Source of the DNA: Lathyrus oleraceus
Lineage: Eukaryota > Streptophyta > Magnoliopsida > Fabales > Fabaceae
Direction of reading: 5' to 3'
Assembly: GCF_024323335.1 (NCBI RefSeq)
Contig: NC_066583.1
Location: 12,428,665 to 12,492,664 of the forward strand
DNA: 64,000 bases
Of the stretch, positions 1 to 11,293 are shown one piece after another; the stretch's first letter is position 1; each line of letters begins with the position of its first letter. A program made the translations under genes and the position numbers. The notes beneath the pieces are model-generated. The model was not told the origin of the DNA, did not search any database, and saw only the letters and a list, made by a program, of their open reading frames with translations.

Positions 1-523
1 CAGCAACTGTACCTGTAATGATCAAACCCTCCCCACTCACGGGTGTTATCTAGGCCAGGGTAAGGTCGAGAGAAATGCAGCATAAATAACCTTTCGCAGA
101 ATACTGTCATATACACACCCGAAGTATGTAACGACAGCATCCCACCAGGGTCTGAACTGCTCGTGATATCAATGTTCCGCTAAGTGGCGCCATACCACCC
201 GCTTCCCACGAATCACTCTATTCCTAGGTATCCTAGATTGCACTCATGGTCTGGGTATTGGACCTTTTACCTCAACTGACTCTTCCCCCCCACACAGAGA
301 GAAACAAGCAACCAGCCAGGTGAACAGATGAATAAATGCAAACATTAATGCAAACATAAATGCAAACAATAGACAATGAATGCAAACAGTAAATAATGAA
401 TGCAATAAATAAACACAGCACAAAGCAACCAAAACCCTAACCTAGAGAGCGCTAGGAGAGACTCGCTCAGGGAAGACGGACCAGCACAGGTCAACTTCTC
501 TATTCCCCAGCAGAGTCGCCAGC
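1..523 (-). mobile_element. Ogre-type retrotransposon, leader next to 5' LTR (element runs off left edge)
   Basis: This stretch is the untranslated leader between the 5' LTR and gag of a minus-strand Ogre element whose body lies outside the window. It matches 39,719-40,228, the same part of the full-length Ogre here, with small differences. No coding frame is convincing. The first bases (CAGCAACTGTACCTGTAATG) are shared by both copies, so the element continues to the left. Confidence 0.85.
504..521 (-). other. Ogre primer-binding site (tRNA-Arg type)
   Basis: On the minus strand TGGCGACTCTGCTGGGGA lies two bases downstream of the LTR terminus. This is the form known for Ogre elements, which prime minus-strand DNA synthesis from a tRNA-Arg. 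It fixes the element's orientation (5' end to the right). Confidence 0.8.
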
Positions 524-619
524 TGTCGCATCGCGCGAAAAACCGGCGGGAAAAGAAAGAACAACAGAGCCGCCACCGTGCGTTATTTATCCCAAAAGAG
601 GGAAAGGAAACGCTCGAAG

Positions 620-1351
620 TAAACCTGGGAAAGAACATGGTCTCGCGACCAAAGAGGATGGGTTCGGGAGTCGGTTATGCGAAGGGAAGGTATTAGCACC
701 CCTACGCATCCGTAGTACTCTACGGGATCCACGCACACTAGAAAGGAAAATGATTGCTAAAACACTGCTCACACACACACACTGGCTGAAAAGAGACACA
801 AGAAACTGACTGAAACTTGACTCGGCAGGATACTGCATCCTGGGCCTACTTAGTCTATCAGGCATAGACATCAGAGTCGAAGTAGTTCGGACTGGGGAGA
901 CGACACATGCTCGCTAGGATGTCGCATCCTATGCATACGTATCTTCTCGGACGAGAGAAGAATCAGAGCATTCGTAGCTCGGCTGACACACACACAAACA
1001 AACAAGACACACACAGGCAAACGTGGAGCCTGACTGCCAATCACTGGACTTACATCAGCATCCGAACCAAACACACGCACACTGGAACCCAAATGCCACT
1101 CGATGGACTTACATCGGCTTCCAAGCACACAACAACACAACAGGTTGATAGGGAGTCGGGGACTCAGCCTACAACTGTTAAGCACACACACACAAACAGA
1201 CAGACAGCACATGCTAAGGAGTCAGGGACTCGAGCCTAACATAGGTCAGACAACACACACAAAAGAAAAGAAAGGGCGCCCGGAGAGATCAGCTCAATCT
1301 CCTGCCTACATACTTCATCTGGTATGAAGATCAGGGCGATGTAGTTCCCCT
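620..1351 (-). other. Cluster of structured-RNA modules in Ogre LTR
   Basis: Read on the minus strand in transcript order there are three ~70-nt modules at about 1,279-1,351, 907-985 and 822-896. Each has CTACG-type and CGTAG-type arms closing a CTGAT sequence and an inner hairpin, followed by a second hairpin (AGGAT-N5-ATCCT type). Two more hairpins follow: one closing AGTA at the GTAGAGTACTAC site near 711, and GGTC-GCGA-GACC near 641. All are seen directly; folding and function are inference. Confidence 0.55.
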
Positions 1352-1526
1352 ACGCAGGGATAAAGGACTAGCCTACCCAGATAACAGAGGGAGACACAAC
1401 TCTAGGGAGACTACGACTCGAGCCTAGATGTTGTCATGCAAAATCAACCCTAAGTTATGGTTTCTAGCTAAATGGCACAAGGGCCAACCTATCCTAAGTA
1501 TGGCTCACACAGGGAGCAAGCCACAC

Positions 1527-1752
1527 ATACTTAACTTGCACAGGAAGCAAGCCAAGCAAAACCTAACTTGCACAGGAAGCAAGTCTAAACTAATCCTAAC
1601 TTGCACAGGAAGCAAGTCAAACAATCCTATCTTGCACAGGAAGCAAGTCAAACAATCCTATCTTGCACAGGAAGCAAGTCAAACAATCCTATCTTGCACA
1701 GGAAGCAAGTCAAACAATCCTATCTTGCACAGGAAGCAAGTCAAACAATCCT
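1527..1752. repeat. 31-bp tandem repeat inside Ogre LTR
   Basis: The unit is built around TTGCACAGGAAGCAAGTCAA. Four consecutive units from about 1,622 are perfect, preceded by three or four diverged ones. The other Ogre LTRs carry only two to four diverged copies at the same place (for example 41,097-41,150), so this array expanded locally. Confidence 0.85.
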
Positions 1753-4700
1753 ACAAGCACAGATAGCACACGCTATACACAAACAAGTGGCTCAAACAAG
1801 GGTTAGGTTTTAGTCAAGGGGTCATATCAACCTCAACAAACAAACCTCTGGAACTGGGTGAATGTTGCTCTTAACCTTGCCATTGAGGGGCTAAGGTGAA
1901 GCAGATGAAAGGATGAAGTGAGGATGAGACCTCACAGCTCTTATCCCTGGCCTGGGAGAGCTCAAGACAAGAATGTGTGGGTTCAGAAAGTGGGAACCCT
2001 TCTACACATTTAGACTGACTCAACTGTACAGTTGTACAAGATCTTGGGTTTGTATCTGCAATGCATCAACACAGTGGTGTGAGCAAAGCAGATGACACAC
2101 TGAATAGTGGGGGATAGATTGCATATCCCTACCTTCCACCAATTGCCTCTTCACTTAGGAGGACTTTGACTCTATGCAAGGACAAAAGTAAACATCCACA
2201 AACATTGCCTCTTAAGGAGGACTTCAGACAGTTGCCTGGCCAAGTAACAGACCAGGTCTTCCAGACTACATGAAGTAAAGGAGGCATACCTCAATGCAAA
2301 TTGCTTATACAAGCAAAGCAAAGCAAAAAGTTCACAAGGAACTAAGCAACTAAAGCACCTGAAACAGTCAAGCAGATGTTAGTATGCAACTTCAAACAAA
2401 ACAAACAGAAACAGAAACCAACAGTCAATTGGAGGCACATGGATGTGCAAGGCACAAGGCTTATGGCATGTGAGCCAAGCCACCTACAAAACAAAGAGGT
2501 TAGGCAATGATGCTTGGGTAAGCTCAATCAAAAGAATTGGTCTTAATGGCCATTTGATGGTCAACCTGAAATCACAAACTCAAAGGTGAGTAACAGGACC
2601 ACTAGGACAAGCCTAGGGTCAAAAATGAATGAGAAAGTCCAAACAGCAAGGGATAAGTATCCAAAATCATGTTCAAACCATTAGGAAACAAAACCAATTG
2701 GGTTCACATTCATATCAATCACTATCATCATTTCATGAACAAATTAGGTCAAAGTGTGACAAACAGAAGCTCATAGAAGTCAACAGCAAGACTTAACTCA
2801 AAAGCAATCTAAACATTTTCCAAAAATCACCAACTAAATCATGATCAAACCTAACACATAGCATGGTAAGCATGTCAAATTTCATCCCATTTGGATGAGA
2901 GGAAGGCAGTCAATGAAAATCATGAAGTCAAACCAAATTCAAGCATGCACAAAGAAGTCAACCAAACATGTATCAACTTAGAAAAATCATAAATCAAGAA
3001 TGGTGTATGATAAATGAATGGGATCAAAACCATGGCAAAGATTAGGATGTCTAGTTATCTCATGTAACATTTCATGTCCATCTAATAAAGTATGAGAATT
3101 TCACAAATGAAATGGGAACATGTGTCACACAAAGTCAACATTTGACTAGGCAGGGAGGAAAAATCTCAAACAAATGGAAAATAGTTCAATTAAATCCAAG
3201 AAAATTCACAAGTCAACTAGACATATAAGAGTAAGTTCCTGCAAAATTTGGAGTCATTTGGATGTAAGGAAGCATGTGAACAAAATTAGGGAAAATGCAT
3301 GATCATGGTATGGCACCAAATGTAACACATAACTTCAGAAAATCATAACTCTCAATCCGCAAATGATAAATGCACAAACTTTATATGGAAATGAAGGTCA
3401 ATGTGTCTAGTTTCACCACAAAAAATTTCAAGCTCATTGGATGCAATATGAGCATTTCACAATTGAAATGGCAAAGGGTGTCATTTTGGCACACATGTTG
3501 GGAAATCATTTATCAATTAAAATCCAGCCAACCAAAAATTAATTAAAAATCATGATTAAATAATAGACATCTTTGTGATCATCAGGAAAAAAAAATCATA
3601 ATTTTGGAGTTGAAATGGATGAGGAATTAATTGTTGAAGTTGATGCACAAATTGATGAAACATGAAGAACATAGCATAGCAAGATGGTCAAGGCAATGGT
3701 CAACGATGGCAGACTTGTAATTCTGGGTTCACTAATTGAAGCTGCGCGTTTTGGCAAGGCAAAACGAAATGTTTTGATTGGCTCTCAGCCAATAAAACAG
3801 TAATGAGCCAACCAACTTAAATTTTTTTGAGTTTCTAAAACCCTAGGGGTTTCTAACACAGTAAGGTTCATGGTATTTGCTCTTGAAGCAGGTTCATCAA
3901 CATAAAAAATCATGCACCAACACTCAACATCATAACACTCACTCTTGTAACATCATAGCACAACCAAGCAAAGCATGATCTGTGTGGATTTCTGGCAAAT
4001 ATTAATGTTCAAACACAGCAGCAGGGTTCATCATTCAACTTCATCATCATGAACTCATCATAAACAACAGCAAACACAATCAAGAATTTCTGAACATGAG
4101 TTTTGGGTTTAAACACAACAGCAGGACATGTGCAGCATGGCTTTCAGCATTTATCTTCGTGTTATCGATCAAAATATCACCAGGTAAACAGCAACAATAA
4201 TCAAACACGGCCATGGAACACTATTCTCATACAACATTTGAAAACAACTAAACAGCAGCAAACATGGGAATTTTCTGGTGCAGGGTTATGTTTAATACAA
4301 CAGCAAAGCAACATGTTCATCATGCAATCAAACAGTCATCACCAATTGGAACTTGAACAGCATGGCAAGCAAACATGGCATTGGTACAAGTTTGTTTATG
4401 CAACATCATCATCATACAGCATTAATTAACAACAGACCAAGCACAAGCAAAGGAGATTCCTGGGCAGAGCTAAATTAAACAACAGCAACATACATCAATT
4501 CCACTCCATGGTTCATCAACATCCAACAAAATTCGAGCAAAAACACATAATAACATGGCATTGGTACAGCAGTTCATGTTCATATGACCAACATCATGAG
4601 AAAATCAATCCCAACCAAGAGGCCCAATCTGCCTGGCAACTAAACATTATCCTCAAATGGCATTAAACAGAAAAACAGACACAGTTCAAGGAGATATTCT

Positions 4701-5269
4701 AGGCAGGTTTAAGGTTTAAACACACAGCAACATTCATTCATCATTCTTCAGACAAAACAAACAACAGCAACAACATTCAGCAAGCAGTCAGCATTCATCA
4801 TCACCATAAGGCATCGAAATTTTAATGTGCCTAGAAGTCTAAATCAAGAGTACCAATAGCACCAGCATACTTCAAGCATCACAGATATGATATTCATTTC
4901 CATTAAAACAAACTAAACAGGCCAAATCGAAGGAAAACAATCTTGTTCATGAAAACGAAATTCCAGATTTCTTCCAACATTGTTAACTAAATCAAATAAT
5001 ATAAGGCTTACAACAATCAGCAAGGCAAGGATTACAAAAAGTATAGCATGGTTAAGAGAAAAAAGGGATTCGAGTTTTTTACTTGGTTGTGAAGAAAACC
5101 AAGATGCAGTGCTTGTTTTGATGTTGCAGTCTGAAACAGCCCTTCCTTATGCTTTGGAATGATGAGAACTTGAAGTAGGTAAGCTCAGCTATGTTTGGTC
5201 TTGTGTGTTTAGATTCTTAGCCAAGCCTATGAGATGATTCTTGAGGGAGTAATTGTTGGTCTGCTCCTG

Positions 5270-7050
5270 GTTTTGTTATGGCAGGAAAAAGGAATGCAAT
5301 GCAAGGCTAGGGAAGTTGACAAATTTTTGAGGAATGGCCAAGGCAAGGTAAATGGTTCTGCTATGTGATGTTTGCAAACATTGTGTTTTGGTCATGGGAG
5401 ATCAAATGCAAAATGGCAGGGTTGCTGTTGAAGGGATCATGCCAAAGTGAGTGAATTTTGTGAATGAGGTTTTTTGGTTAAGTTAGGTCATGTTGGTTAT
5501 TTTGCAAGGCAGGATTACAAGGCTTGTGTTTGTTGGTTAAGTTGACTGCAGCATGGTGGTAGTAGTTTTTAGAAGAAAGGCCAAGCCGGTTTGGTTTGTT
5601 GGTTTTGGACAGAAGAAAAGAGATGCACAATGAGAGTGAGTTGGAGTGAATGTGAGAGGGCCAGTTGCAAGGGTTTGGCTGCAGGATATTGACTTTTGAT
5701 GCTGCAGGGTTATGTTGGTTAGGTCATGCTATGCTGGTGGTGGCAAGGCAATTGTGATGCAAAACAAGGGTTGTCACTTGGATGCTTTCTTGACAGAGAA
5801 AATCCAAAGCCAATAGCAAGCAAAGATCATGTTGGAAAGTGAGTGAGGGTTTGTTTGTGGTAATGGCCAGGTTTGAATTATTTAGGAACTTGGACAGACA
5901 ATGCAAAGTGGCCAAGGGCAAGTTAGGTTTAGTGTTTTTTAAGGCTTTTTAGATGCAGGATGGTGACAGGTTTTTTAGAAAAGAAATGCCAAGGGCTTGT
6001 GGTGAATGGTTTGTGGCTGCTGTAGCAGGGTGGGTTTTGTGTTGGTAAGGTTTTTTTAGATGCAAAACAAAGGCTCAGGCAGCTTTTTGTTTTGAACAGG
6101 TTTTCTGGACAGAAAAATGCCAAGCCAGGTCAGGGTATGGTTGGCCAAAGAGTGAAGTTGTTGTGGTATGCTGGTTGCTTTCAAAATGGTGACAGGATTG
6201 TGAAGGCAAGGCAAGAGGTTTAAGTGTTTTTGTTTTGGACAGAAGAGAATAGAATGCAAAATGGTAGGGTTTATGTCATGTTGTTGCAGTGTGTTTCTTC
6301 TCAATCAGAATGCATTCCTCTTATTTGCTTTGGCCAGATGGCTTCGTCCTGCAGCAACTGCTACTCTCCCATGACAGAAAAATAGCATGAGTTCTGCTGC
6401 TTTAAATGTGGCATGGTATGGTTTTAGCATTTGCCAAGGGTTTCCTCTTTTTGCTGTAGTATGGTGACAGGGTTTTCTTTGAAGAAAATGGCCAAATGAG
6501 AATCTATACTCTTGCTATTGGATCACTGCTAGCAGTGTTCTCCATGACAGAAAAGTGTGTTTGATCTCATCTACTGTTTTTTCTCTTGTTTTCCAATAGC
6601 CAAAAAATGGTTTTTTGAGTATGTGTATTTGGTTTGTGTGATGGCTGTTTTACATGACAGAAAAATGTCCCCTGCTGTTTTGTGTTGTTTTCTCTGCAAA
6701 AAATGTTTTTGGTCTTTTGAGTTTGATAGGTCTTTGCAAAAGTGCAAAAGCAAAAAAAAATGGATGAGTGAAGTCTGCAGTGTGTTCTCTTGTGTTGTTG
6801 CTGCTATGACAGAAAAAGTGGATCCAAATCTACTATGGACAGTGCAAGGCATTGTTTGAAGCATGGAGTGGAAGGTTGCTTTGTACTTTTCTTCCAAAAT
6901 TCAAGTATGCAAACATGGCCATATGTACCATTGGAGTATGGCTGCACTACAAGGCCTCAAAAGTGGCAGAAGAATGATCAAGAATGCTGCATAATTGCTG
7001 TCCTTTTGAGGTACAAGGCAAGGCATGGACAAGTATGGTGCAAGTATGGT
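5270..7050. repeat. Decayed tandem-repeat expansion in Ogre LTR
   Basis: Motifs such as TTTTGGACAGAAGA, AAATGCCAAGG, GATGCAAAACAA and GTTTTTTAGA recur irregularly every roughly 100-190 bp. No reading frame is conserved across the units. Together with the AACAGCA-rich tract at 3,870-4,960 it explains the excess length of this LTR. Confidence 0.5.
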
Positions 7051-8192
7051 TAAATGGTACTTTTCTTACAATTCAAGCAACCAAGCAAAATTCACATGTG
7101 CTGCACATTTTGACTTTGCAAACACCTTCTAAATGACATTTATGAGCTGTTCCCATTGGCCAAATGTTGAAAAAATGTTTGAGTCAAAAAGTCAACTCTT
7201 GGTCAAACTTTCATTTAAATGAAAAAGGTCAAAATATGCTATTTTGATTGGTGAAGTTTTGGCTCATGAAATTTATATTTTTGGAAAGAGGGGATCAAAT
7301 GTGACTTGTAGGAAAAAACCCCACCAAAATTGGCCAAACGGTTTGGGAGATATGGCCCTTTGAAGTTCAAGATTTTCTGAAATCGATTCGATCATAACTT
7401 GCCAACCACACATGGGAATTGAGAGTTCTAGGACTTTTTGGAAATGGGAGAACAAGATCTTCAACTTTCATGTTGGGCAAAAATTCATTTGAGGCTTGTA
7501 TCATGATGTAAGTTTGAGGATCAAAACTTTCCATTTATGGCAGGTTTCAGTTACAGGCCCAGTTTCCATTTTGGGAAATTCATGATCTGGCTTCAAATTC
7601 TTCCATGGTGGTGTTTGGCATGATGTACGATGACTACTTGGACATGAATGAACTCTCACAAACCAATTCCAATCATCAAACCACTGATTAAATGGACAGT
7701 TGACCAACAGTTGACTTTTAGGGTTTCTGACTGATTGTGCATTGACTGATGACTTCCAAACCCTAATTCCTTGAGAATTTGACTTCAAATGATGTCCCAA
7801 GTTGATTGAACTCTTGATTATTGACCATGGTGCCCAAATTCCACAAGCATGACCACCATCCACTACTTTGACTGACAGTTGACCTTTTTTAGGGTTTTGG
7901 ACTGTCTGTATGTAAACTGATGACCTCTGAGCCTTCAACCCTTGACCAAAATACTTCAAATAGACCTCCAAGCCATGTGAACTTGTTGCACAAAACCTAG
8001 GGCATTGGTTCAATGAGAAATTCCTTTGCTTGCTTGGTTGACTGATCAGGAGATTAGTTTGACCTAATTCTTGACTTGCTTGCACTTGAGGCAACTGAGG
8101 GATAATGCAAATGCTATGTAATGGATCATGATATGCTATGACCTAATATGAAAATGTATGCATAATGATAGGTGCAAATTTGAGGTGCTACA

Positions 8193-8626
8193 GGCATAAG
8201 ACGCGATGTCTTAGCGAGCACACTCCTCTTTAACCCATAGGTAGCCGAGCTACGAAGACTCTGATTCTCATTCCAGATGAGATACGTATGCAGTGGATGC
8301 GATATCTGTGCGAGTCATTTTTCTCTTGACCTTTTAGTAAATAGTACATTAGATAAACTCACACCCTTTAGACAAGAAACAAACAAGAGTGGATCCCGTA
8401 GAGTACTACAGATGCGTAGGGGTGCTAATACCTTCCCTTCGCATAATCGACTCCCGAACCCAAGATTTGGTTGCGAGACCTTGTCTTTTCCTTTTCCTTT
8501 CTCCAGGTTTACTTCGAGCGTTTCCTTTCCCTCCTTTGGGATAAATAACGCACGGTGGCGACTCTTCTGTCATCTTTTTCTTTCGCCGGTTGTTTTTTCG
8601 CATACCGTATTTTTCGGGTTGCGACA
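8193..8626 (+). repeat. Ogre LTR 3'-terminal fragment (plus strand)
   Basis: This matches the last part of the plus-strand Ogre LTRs: structured modules, the GATAAATAACGCACGGTGGCG block, then an end in GGGTTGCGACA. It interrupts the integrase frame of the older Tat element exactly at 8,626/8,627. The rest of this LTR was separated by the minus-strand Ogre ending at 8,192 and lies beyond the left edge. Confidence 0.8.
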
Positions 8627-9216
8627 CCAGTGAACACTGACCCTTGGTCGGTTGTAATAGTTTCTGGGATGCCAAACCTGCAGACGATGTAACTCTGGAC
8701 AAAGTCTATTACAGCCTCTTGGTCCACATTTGTCAATGCTATGGCTTTAACCTATTTCGTGAAATAGTCGATATCGACTAGCACATACCTTTGTTGTTTC
8801 AACGAGGCTGGCTTTATTTCTCCTATAACGTCCAGAGCCCATCCTCGAAATGGCCAGGGCTTCACAATTGTATGCAACTCCCTTGTACGCACATGCTGTA
8901 TGCCCCCATGCAACTTACATTCTTGACAGCCTTTAGCAAATTCAATGCAATCTTTCAGCATCAAAGGCCAATGATCTCCTGAGCGCATCAAGAGCCATTT
9001 CATCTTCACACCAGCTTGATGTGCCCCACACGCCCCGCTATGTATGCTCGACACAGCCACGTATGCCTCACTTTCTCCCAGGCATTTTAGTAACACTCCT
9101 TCGACAGTCTTTTTGAATAACTCATCATTTACCAAGACGTAGCTAAGGGCCCTATATTTTATCTTTCGATTTATCGACCCTACGGGATTACGTAAGTAAT
9201 CGACTAGCGGTTTACG
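8627..9216 (-). pseudogene. Tat-lineage Ty3/gypsy integrase, N-terminal part, interrupted
   Basis: This is the integrase of the host Ty3/gypsy element, which would join element DNA to the chromosome. It shows an HHCC zinc-binding N-terminus (H-SGACGAHQAG ... CIEFAKGCQEC), the core start RGWALDVIGEI with the first catalytic Asp, and GIPETITTDQGSVFTG with the second. The third acidic residue and C-terminus are missing because an Ogre LTR begins at 8,626. An in-frame TAG follows DIDYFTK at about 8,752, where the family normally has Trp. The region is in the same frame as the RNase H segment upstream, separated only by a TAG at 9,217. Confidence 0.85.
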
Positions 9217-9741
9217 CTAGTCACTTTCCCCCTCGTCGTCGACAACCAGAATTTCAAAATGATTTTTATCTATGGCTCCCAACTTCACGATCGCCAAATC
9301 TGACGGTGACAACACTGTCGCTCGTACTTTCTCTCTTACTTGGACTTCTTCATCCCGGTCTTTTGACGCTTTGTACTCTGAGGCCTCCTGCGCCAAATCG
9401 TTTGCTCTTTGGTTTTCTTGTCGTGGTATGTGTTGGAGATTGACTTCCTCAAACCTCTTGAGTAGTCTGATGGTGACCACGAAGTACATGATCAAATTTT
9501 CTTTAACACACCTATACTCTTTTGATGCTTGTTTAATCACTAACTCCGAATCTCCCATAATTTCGACATTCCTTGCCCCCAATTCTAGCAGTAGTTCAAG
9601 TCCGGTGATCAGTGACTCATATTCTGCTTCATTATTGGTGCATACCCCTTCAATTTTGTATTTGAACTCTGCTGGAATTCCATCTGGAGAAATTATGACT
9701 CCTCCTATCCCAGATCCATGCTTATGTCTTGACCCATCGAA
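9217..9741 (-). pseudogene. Archaeal-type RNase H (aRNH) domain of the Tat element
   Basis: This second RNase H follows the RT-RNase H region, an arrangement known for the Tat lineage. On the minus strand it begins FDGSR (first Asp), continues to NNEAEYESL (Glu) and GDSELVI (Asp), and ends near NQRANDLAQEAS (Asp). All four acidic positions of the fold are present. It is in frame with the upstream 519-residue reading frame and cut off from it by one TAA at 9,742, where the family usually has an aromatic residue. Activity in the living element would be removal of the RNA strand after reverse transcription. Confidence 0.8.
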
Positions 9742-11293
9742 TTATAGCCTCCATGGTGCTAGATCTACGTAATTCTGCGCCATTTCTACCATTGAATGGT
9801 CGACAAGAAAATCCGCTACCACCTGCCCTTTCATCGCTTTCAAGGGCACGTATGTCAGGGAGTATTCTGTCAGCGCTAAAGCCCATTTTCCAATTCGACT
9901 ATGCAAAATTGGTTTAGATAACATGTGTTTAATAATATCAAAGTGGGAAGATACGTACACATCAACAGGCTTGATATATTGCTTTAATTTCATACAAGAG
10001 AAATACAGGCATAGACATAGTTTTTCTATATCACTATACCTAGTTTCAGGGTCATTAAGCATTCGACCAAGGTAATACACAGGTCTTTCGACACATTTTT
10101 CATCCTCTTGGACTAACATACTCCCTATAGTCGATTCTGAGGCTACAACATACAGTCTCATTGGCCTATGCCTAACATGAGGGGCCAGTACTGAAGGCCT
10201 AGTCAAATACTCTTTGATTTTGTCGAAAGCCTCTTGGTGTTCATCCTGCCACTTGAAATCCTCGTTCTTTAGTCGAAGTAGTGGGGAGAATTCTTTTGTT
10301 TTTCCACTTAGATTCGATATAAATCTTCTAAGAAAATTTATTTTTCCTAGGAAAGATTGCAACTCCTTTTTGGTCGACGGAGGCTTGACGTCCATAATAG
10401 CTTTTGTTTTGCTTTGGTTTACTTCAATACCCTTTTTATGCACCACAAAACCAAGGAAGTCGCCTGCCTGCACACAAAAAGCACACTTTAATGGATTCAT
10501 TTTTAATCCACATTTCCTCATCCTCAGAAAGGCTTTTCGAAGATGTTCGACGTGAGTACGTTGACCATTGGATTTTATCACAATATCATCAATGTAGACT
10601 TGCATGAAATCTTCAATGAAATCATGGAACATTGAGTTCATTACCCTCTGGTATGTTGCCCCGACATTTTTCAAACCAAATGGCATGACAACCCACTCAT
10701 ATGCCCCCAGGGCTCCTGGACATCGAAACGCCGTCTTCGACACGTCTTCTTCTGCAATGAAAATTTGGTTATATCCAGCATAACCATCCAACATGCTCAA
10801 ATATTCAAAACCAGCTGCCGAATCGACCAACATTTCAGCCACGGGCATGGCATATTCATCTTTTGGGGTGGCAACGTTTAGATCCCTAAAATCAATACAT
10901 ACTCTTAAAGACCCATTTTTCTTAATGACTGGCACAATATTGGCCAACCATTCGACATACCTTGCAGTTTGAATAAACTTTCTTTTCAGGAGTCTTTCTA
11001 CTTCTGTTTTTATCTTTGCCATGATCTCTGGGGCGAAACGCCTGGGCCTCTGCTTCACTGGCCTTCTTCCAGCTTTTATTGGCAACTTTAATTCGATCAA
11101 ATCTCTATTTAAACTAGGCATTTCGTTATAATCCCAAGCAAAATAGTCTCTAAATTCTTTAAGTATGGATATTACCTCAGACTTTAGTTCTTTGTCGATG
11201 TTGGCGCTTATATATGTTGGCCTTTTCTCGCCATTCTCGCCAAGGTCGACTTCTTCCAAGGGGTCTTTTGGTCGGATTTTCTCTGGAGCCTTT
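9742..11293 (-). pseudogene. Tat-lineage Ty3/gypsy reverse transcriptase and first RNase H
   Basis: A 517-residue open stretch on the minus strand continues upstream coding sequence that was cut off by a solo LTR. Fingers and palm motifs are clear: GSLRVCIDFRDLN, the MPFGLKNVGATYQR box and the catalytic YIDD at about residues 236-239 of the frame opened at 11,301. The following RNase H has LYVVASESTIGSML, where the usual first catalytic Asp is Glu. This agrees with a degenerate first RNase H, the role being taken over by the downstream aRNH. The apparent first residues read out of the LTR; the true frame enters at 11,293 from 16,382 across the insertion. Confidence 0.88.

Larger units (their letters stand above)
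524..8192 (-). repeat. Ogre 5' LTR, unusually long (7.67 kb)
   Basis: Read on the minus strand it starts TGTAGCACCTCAAATTTGCA and ends GCGATGCGACA, the termini of all minus-strand Ogre LTRs here. It is about 2.6-2.9 kb longer than the other copies (4.7-5.1 kb). The extra length lies in low-complexity stretches at about 3,870-4,960 (AACAGCA-rich) and 5,270-7,050 (decayed repeats around GACAGAAAAATGCCAAG). It inserted into a plus-strand Ogre LTR; the target duplication is probably GGCAT (8,193-8,197), with its partner outside the window. Confidence 0.85.

Noticed and set aside
244..1327. Several 60-110 residue frames in Ogre LTRs on both strands
   Set aside because: They are low-complexity or Cys/Ser-rich, not conserved in frame between LTR copies, and lie in noncoding repeats.
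822..1351. LTR modules as hammerhead ribozymes
   Set aside because: CTGAT resembles part of the hammerhead core, but the required GAAA element and three-stem layout are not present.
1527..1752. 31-bp array as a CRISPR-like array
   Set aside because: There are no variable spacers; the units are contiguous tandem copies inside an LTR of a plant retroelement.
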